In this document: positions 60,048 to 64,000 of the stretch, piece by piece
How the letters are laid out: every line of letters begins with the position of its first letter
How positions within the stretch are numbered: the first letter of the stretch is position 1
Assembly: GCA_039111475.1 (NCBI GenBank)
Contig: JBCCIP010000030.1
Span: 11,419 to 75,418 of the forward strand
DNA length: 64,000 nt
Reading direction: 5' to 3'
Source of the DNA: JAUIET01 sp039111475
Lineage (GTDB): Bacteria > Pseudomonadota > Gammaproteobacteria > Pseudomonadales > JAUIET01
Made by a program: the position numbers and the translations under genes
The notes under the pieces: model-generated
What the model was told of the DNA's origin: nothing
Seen by the model: the letters and a program-made list of their open reading frames with translations, nothing else
Database searches by the model: none

Positions 60048-61010
60048 ATGCAGTCTGTGTATCGAACAATAGATTCCTTAGCAGCGAGCAATGCAACAGG
60101 ATTTATCTGCGGCGAGAGTGGCACCGGCAAGGAACTCGCGGCGAATGCAATTCATGAAAAGAGCGCTCGCAAGGAGAAGGAGATTGTTGCCATAAACTGT
60201 GGTGCTATTCCAGGTGACTTAATGGAGAGTGAGCTATTTGGTCATGTAAAAGGCGCGTTCACCGGCGCGACGTCAAATCGCGATGGCGCGGCCAAAGCTG
60301 CCGATGGCGGAACGCTCTTCCTGGATGAGATCTGCGAACTTGATTTAGATCTTCAGAAAAAGCTACTGAGGTTTATACAGACCGGCACTTTCCAGAAAGT
60401 GGGCAGTAACAAAACCGAGCAAGTCGATATCCGCTTTGTGTGCGCCACCAACCGCGACCCGCTTGAAGAAGTGCGACAAGGACGCTTTCGCGAAGACCTG
60501 TACTATCGACTGCATGTTGTTCCTGTAGAGTTGCCCCCATTGCGCGCGAGAGATGAAGACGTATTACAAATTGCGAACGTTTTCTTGGAACAGTTTGCAG
60601 CTGAAGAAGGGCGTGAATTTGATGCGTTCAGTCGAGATGCTCAAGAGTTGATGTTGGCTTACCAATGGCCTGGGAATGTTCGCGAGCTGCAAAATGTTAT
60701 CCAAAGAACGGTTGTGCTGCATGAAGGTGGAACGATAAATGCTGCGATGTTGCCGATAAGCCTCGAGCCCAAAGAGTTAGAGGAAACGACGCGCGCCGTT
60801 CTTTCTGTTGTTCCAAGAGTTGCCCTGGACAATAGCGTTGACGATCCAGGTACCGTTGAGCCTCTATGGCTTACTGAAAAGCGCGCTATTGAGCATGCAA
60901 TTAAGCAGACCGGAGACAACATCAATAAGGCTGCGGCTTTGCTCGATGTAGCGCCGTCTACACTATATCGTAAAATCCAGGCATGGAAAAAACAGGATTT
61001 GGCCGGTTAG
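60048..61010 (+). CDS. Sigma-54 response regulator, AAA+ and Fis-HTH half
   Basis: 320 residues. Walker A GESGTGKE at residues 22-29, GAFTGA loop at 69-74 for contacting sigma-54, Walker B GGTLFLDE at 87-94, arginine region VRQGRFREDLYYRLHVVPV, and C-terminal Fis HTH (NINKAAALLDVAPSTLYRKI). All AAA+ motifs look intact. From ATG 60048 the first 13 residues of the AAA+ domain (REQYCDFIGKSLA) would be lost and no Shine-Dalgarno is clear, so it may be made only by readthrough or reinitiation. It is likely the activator binding TTGCA-N3-TGCAA. The H-NOX gene starts 50 bp downstream. Confidence 0.85.
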   Translation: MQSVYRTIDSLAASNATGFICGESGTGKELAANAIHEKSARKEKEIVAINCGAIPGDLMESELFGHVKGAFTGATSNRDGAAKAADGGTLFLDEICELDLDLQKKLLRFIQTGTFQKVGSNKTEQVDIRFVCATNRDPLEEVRQGRFREDLYYRLHVVPVELPPLRARDEDVLQIANVFLEQFAAEEGREFDAFSRDAQELMLAYQWPGNVRELQNVIQRTVVLHEGGTINAAMLPISLEPKELEETTRAVLSVVPRVALDNSVDDPGTVEPLWLTEKRAIEHAIKQTGDNINKAAALLDVAPSTLYRKIQAWKKQDLAG

Positions 61011-61060
61011 GCATTGATGTTAATGTTCTTTTCATTGCAGAGAGCTTGTGGGTAAAAAAA

Positions 61061-61615
61061 ATGTACGGAATGATAAATAAGGCCGTTAAAGACATGGTGC
61101 TAAAAGATTTCGGCGCATCAAAGTGGTCCGAGATAATGCAGATATCTCAGGTGTCTGAGGACTCATTCTTGACGCTTCGGATTTATGATGATGACGTAAC
61201 GTATTCTCTTGTTGGTGCAGCAGCAGACGTTCTTGAATTGCCTGTAGATCAGGTTTTGGATGCGTTTGGAGTGCACTGGGTAATGCACGCAGCACCTGAG
61301 CATTACGATCAGATTCTAATCGCTACAGGCAATGAGCTTATCGAGTTTTTGAAGAATGTGAATGGATTGCACGATCGAATAACGACTACATTCGTCGACT
61401 ACAGGCCGCCATGGTTTGAGCTCGAGCATATCAGTGAGAAAGAGTTCAAGCTGCATTATCACAGTGGAAGATCCGGGTTGAGTAGTTTCGTAAGAGGATT
61501 AATCCGAGGACTAGGGCAACGTTTCGAAACATCTGTAGAATTCGTCGATGTTCAGCCTCAGGAAGTGGCGTCAGGCGAACACACTACGTTTCATGTTAAA
61601 TGCGCCACTAACTAG
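61061..61615 (+). CDS. H-NOX (heme NO-binding) protein, second copy
   Basis: 184 residues from ATG 61061; the frame is open back to 60983 inside the regulator gene. MYGMINKAVKDMVLKDFG is the family start. His104 in NGLHDRITTTF is the proximal ligand and Tyr133-x-Ser135-x-Arg137 (YHSGR) the propionate motif. It ends two bases before the HNOBA kinase gene, the standard H-NOX/HnoK pair in which NO-bound H-NOX changes kinase activity. The sequence is only distantly like the first H-NOX (41039). Confidence 0.9.
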   Translation: MYGMINKAVKDMVLKDFGASKWSEIMQISQVSEDSFLTLRIYDDDVTYSLVGAAADVLELPVDQVLDAFGVHWVMHAAPEHYDQILIATGNELIEFLKNVNGLHDRITTTFVDYRPPWFELEHISEKEFKLHYHSGRSGLSSFVRGLIRGLGQRFETSVEFVDVQPQEVASGEHTTFHVKCATN

Positions 61616-61617
61616 AA

Positions 61618-63663
61618 ATGAAAAACGACTACTGGTCTTGGTGCTTACAGTTCTTTCCAATGGTTCTGGTGCTTGATGACAACGCCAAGATCCTGAAAGC
61701 AAGTGATGCTATCCAACTAAAGGTAAACCAAGACCTGGAGGGCGAGCATCTGAGTAAAGTTTTTGAAATCGTGAGGCCACGATATACCGAGAAACAGCTA
61801 AACCTAACTAGCCTTATAGGCAATCTGTTTTTAATGCATTCGCATGATCGTCGAATCGCCATTCGAGGACAGTTGGTTGCCGGCGAGTTTAGCGACCAGA
61901 AGTGCTATTTTTTCGTCGGCTCGCCATGGATGGGATGGTTAAAGCGGCACTCACCTGACACCGTCCTTAATGGTGAGGATTTCCCGATACATGATGCACA
62001 GCTGGAACAGGAGTTCTTCATAAGCACTCAACAATCGATGTTGAGTGATCTCGAAGAACTTACAGAAAACTTAAAAGAGGCAAGAGACCTGGCGCAACAA
62101 GCCGATAAAGCAAAGTCGGAGTTTGTGTCTCATATAAGTCATGAAATGCGTACGCCATTGAATGGAGTCATCAGTGCAATCAATCTGCTGAGCGAGCAAG
62201 AGCTGTCAAATCATACTGCGGACCTGGCTTTAATTGCTAAGAGCTCTTCCGATATTTTGCTGGGTATTATCAATGAAGTCTTGGATTTCTCCAGGATTGG
62301 TTCCGATACCGTAAGTATAGAGAGCGGAGATTTTTGTCCATATGCTCTCGCAAACTACGTGAGTCGAATGCTTGCGGTAAGAGCAGAGGCAAAGGGTTTG
62401 ACGCTTTTGGCCGATGTCCCTGAAGGAGCTACAACAGCGTGTTCCGGGGACGAAGAGAAGATCAGGCAAGTTTTAGTCAATCTCGTAGGCAATGCGATTA
62501 AGTTTTCGGATACAGGTACGGTTTCCATCAGCGTTGATTGTAAATCCTCAGGTTCAGATACATTTTCCATTCGCTTCGAAGTCAAGGATCAAGGCAGAGG
62601 TATTGCCGAATCAGATCATGCCAAAGTTTTTGATCCATTCTGGTGTAAAAGAACAGGGCTTTCTTCCACAGAATCCAGCACCGGGCTTGGTCTCAGCATA
62701 TGCAGCCAACTCGTTCAGCTTATGGGCGGGAAGTTGGGTTTTAGCTCCGAGTTGGGCGTTGGGTCTACATTTTGGTTTGAGCTTGAATTAGAAGGCGGCA
62801 GTGAAGAATTGATAGAAATAACATCGACGCCAGAGAAGGTCAGTAAGTTCGAAGGCTCTGTGCTATTGGTCGATGATAACTCGGTGAATCTTACGCTCGG
62901 AAAATTGACGCTTGAGCATTTTGGATTAAACGTTAGTTGTGCGGCAGATGGCGAAGAGGCCGTGCGAAAGGCGTCGCATGACATGTACGATCTTATACTA
63001 ATGGATATTACGATGCCCTTGCTTGATGGAATAGAGGCCACCAGGCAACTTCGAAAAAAGTACTCCCAAGCAGATCTGCCGATCGTGGCCTTGACGGCGA
63101 ACATCTCTGCAATAGACAAAGGCCGTTATGAGGCGGCAGGAATGAACGGGACATTGCTGAAGCCTCTGGTCGATGCAGAACTGATCGCAGTTCTGAATCG
63201 ATGGCTAGGACCTTGTGAGATTGCAGTAAACGACAAGGGGGGCAAAAGTCCCGCAACAGCAGTACTCTCTGTGAGTGAATCTGAGACAGCTCCCGTCTTA
63301 GATAAAAAAATTCTCGACAAGCTTATTGCCGATATTGGAAAAATAAATGTTAAATTCGTTGTAAATCAGTTTTTTACAGAAACCAATACGCTAATGCACT
63401 CCCTGCGATCAGCCTTCAACAGTAGTGATAATCCTGGCGTGAAAAAGATCGCTCATACGTTGGGCAGCAGCGTTCTGGCTTTCGGAGCTATGCGATTTGG
63501 GTCGATGCTTCGCGCCATAGAGCAATCAGCAAAGACCGGTGAATTGTCCTTGGCAAATGAAACTTTGGACTCTATAGAGTCGGGTTGCGCTGGTGCTCTT
63601 GCTGCCATTGAGGCACATGTTCGACAAATTGATCCATCTTTTGATAAGCAGCTGAACTCGTAA
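61618..63663 (+). CDS. HNOBA hybrid histidine kinase (HNOBA-HisKA-HATPase-REC-Hpt)
   Basis: 681 residues. HNOBA (H-NOX-associated PAS-like) at 1-140: YFFVGSPWMGWLKRHSP and DFPIHDAQLEQEFFISTQQS. A coiled coil precedes HisKA (FVSHISHEMRTPLNG, phospho-His175). HATPase_c: VLVNLVGNAIKFSDTG, VKDQGRGIAESD, STGLGLSICSQLVQLMGG. REC: VLLVDDNSVNL, LILMDITMPLLDGIEA (phospho-Asp), TLLKPLVD. Hpt near the end: IAHTLGSSVLAFGAMRF. This is a full His-Asp-His phosphorelay that can feed a response regulator, most simply the sigma-54 one upstream. Directly follows the H-NOX gene. Confidence 0.92.
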   Translation: MKNDYWSWCLQFFPMVLVLDDNAKILKASDAIQLKVNQDLEGEHLSKVFEIVRPRYTEKQLNLTSLIGNLFLMHSHDRRIAIRGQLVAGEFSDQKCYFFVGSPWMGWLKRHSPDTVLNGEDFPIHDAQLEQEFFISTQQSMLSDLEELTENLKEARDLAQQADKAKSEFVSHISHEMRTPLNGVISAINLLSEQELSNHTADLALIAKSSSDILLGIINEVLDFSRIGSDTVSIESGDFCPYALANYVSRMLAVRAEAKGLTLLADVPEGATTACSGDEEKIRQVLVNLVGNAIKFSDTGTVSISVDCKSSGSDTFSIRFEVKDQGRGIAESDHAKVFDPFWCKRTGLSSTESSTGLGLSICSQLVQLMGGKLGFSSELGVGSTFWFELELEGGSEELIEITSTPEKVSKFEGSVLLVDDNSVNLTLGKLTLEHFGLNVSCAADGEEAVRKASHDMYDLILMDITMPLLDGIEATRQLRKKYSQADLPIVALTANISAIDKGRYEAAGMNGTLLKPLVDAELIAVLNRWLGPCEIAVNDKGGKSPATAVLSVSESETAPVLDKKILDKLIADIGKINVKFVVNQFFTETNTLMHSLRSAFNSSDNPGVKKIAHTLGSSVLAFGAMRFGSMLRAIEQSAKTGELSLANETLDSIESGCAGALAAIEAHVRQIDPSFDKQLNS

Positions 63664-63745
63664 GCGATATCTAGTGAATCGTTACCGCATTCTCCAGACC
63701 AGTCGCCCTATGGGAAGGACCAAAGTCGCGCGAAGAGCGAATATA

Positions 63746-63773
63746 GGGTTCTGACTGAATAGTCCTCTGGGGA
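63746..63773 (+). repeat. Probable ISL3-type IS end
   Basis: GGGTTCTGACTGAATAGTCC begins here, 156 bp before the transposase ATG. It is nearly the same as 40634-40661. Confidence 0.55.
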
Positions 63774-63901
63774 ATTTAATCAGCGAATGTAGCAGCCCCG
63801 AAGATCGAGCTACGTTAGCAATTTTGGCTCTTCATCATAAACGGGGGACACCGGCATTCATTAAACTGATTTTGCGACGATCAATTTAATGGAGAACACC
63901 G

Positions 63902-64000
63902 ATGTCCCACACAGCAACAATTATAGGCATACCTGGGCTGGATGTAACACGGGTAAAGCGCCATCGTGGTATCGAAGTCTGGGCGCAGCCGCATCGCAGA
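63902..64000 (+). CDS. ISL3-family transposase, N-terminal part (cut by window)
   Basis: 33 codons visible: MSHTATIIGIPGLDVTRVKR then GIEVWAQPHRR. The pattern I-x-G-[IL]-P-G-L-x-V-T-R-V ... EVWA-x-P is the usual start of ISL3 transposases, before the zinc-ribbon CxxC. GGAG seven to ten bases upstream of ATG. The gene continues past the right window edge. Confidence 0.75.
   Translation, partial: MSHTATIIGIPGLDVTRVKRHRGIEVWAQPHRR

Noticed and set aside
1..64000. CRISPR arrays, rRNA or intact tRNA genes
   Set aside because: None seen; the only tRNA-like sequence is the 23-bp fragment at 40718, which is too short to be a gene.

Overview
The window reads as chromosomal DNA of a free-living, probably marine, Gram-negative gammaproteobacterium. 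It encodes a TonB-dependent receptor, a Tsx/OmpK-like porin, a Wza-type export protein, sigma-54 regulation, H-NOX nitric-oxide sensors and many small LysR/TetR/AraC units. GC looks near 50% by eye. The taxonomic guess is inference; there is no rRNA or intact tRNA in the window.

Region 1 (1-25 kb) is accessory metabolism: small regulator-plus-enzyme modules. They are a cut-off LysR gene; TetR with a PEP-mutase/isocitrate-lyase-like enzyme; HxlR with a carboxymuconolactone-decarboxylase-like protein; a SET protein; TetR with a haloacid dehalogenase; small exported and membrane proteins; a LysR-controlled seven-gene pirin/YcaC/NmrA/DoxX/GST/DUF1772 operon; a Kelch-like lipoprotein; TetR with DUF385 and quinone-reductase genes; SRPBCC and sulfatase genes. 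Several divergent promoters carry clear palindromic operators. A degenerate intergenic repeat family is scattered through this part only.

Region 2 (24.4-31 kb) looks like an uptake/catabolic cluster: fold-IV aminotransferase, AraC regulator, TonB receptor, cupin and FAD-dependent amine oxidase. It ends in a fragment of a wax-ester-synthase gene.

Region 3 (31-40.6 kb) is a signalling block: stand-alone receivers, REC-histidine kinase, REC-GGDEF-EAL with a degenerate EAL domain, a soluble kinase, then an outer-membrane porin, periplasmic binding protein, membrane kinase and receiver in one direction. At 40.7 kb lies the 3' end of a tRNA-Leu gene without its tRNA, followed by a pair of short direct repeats. 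This looks like the attachment site of an integrative element extending to the right.

Region 4 (41-63.7 kb) is the most interesting. An H-NOX gene diverges from a degenerate HD-GYP gene. A sulfated-exopolysaccharide locus follows: glycosyltransferases, phosphoglycosyl transferase, flippase, sulfotransferase, seven-SLBB export protein, Wzz, a WecG-STAS fusion, Wzy and LruC/GEVED proteins. It ends with a sigma-54 response regulator (split by an in-frame stop), a second H-NOX gene and an HNOBA hybrid kinase with REC and Hpt domains. I find five sigma-54 promoters and nine copies of an inverted repeat, TTGCA-N3-TGCAA, in its intergenic regions. Together they suggest that nitric oxide, sensed by H-NOX, controls exopolysaccharide synthesis through a phosphorelay and RpoN. 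The window ends in the start of an ISL3-type transposase.
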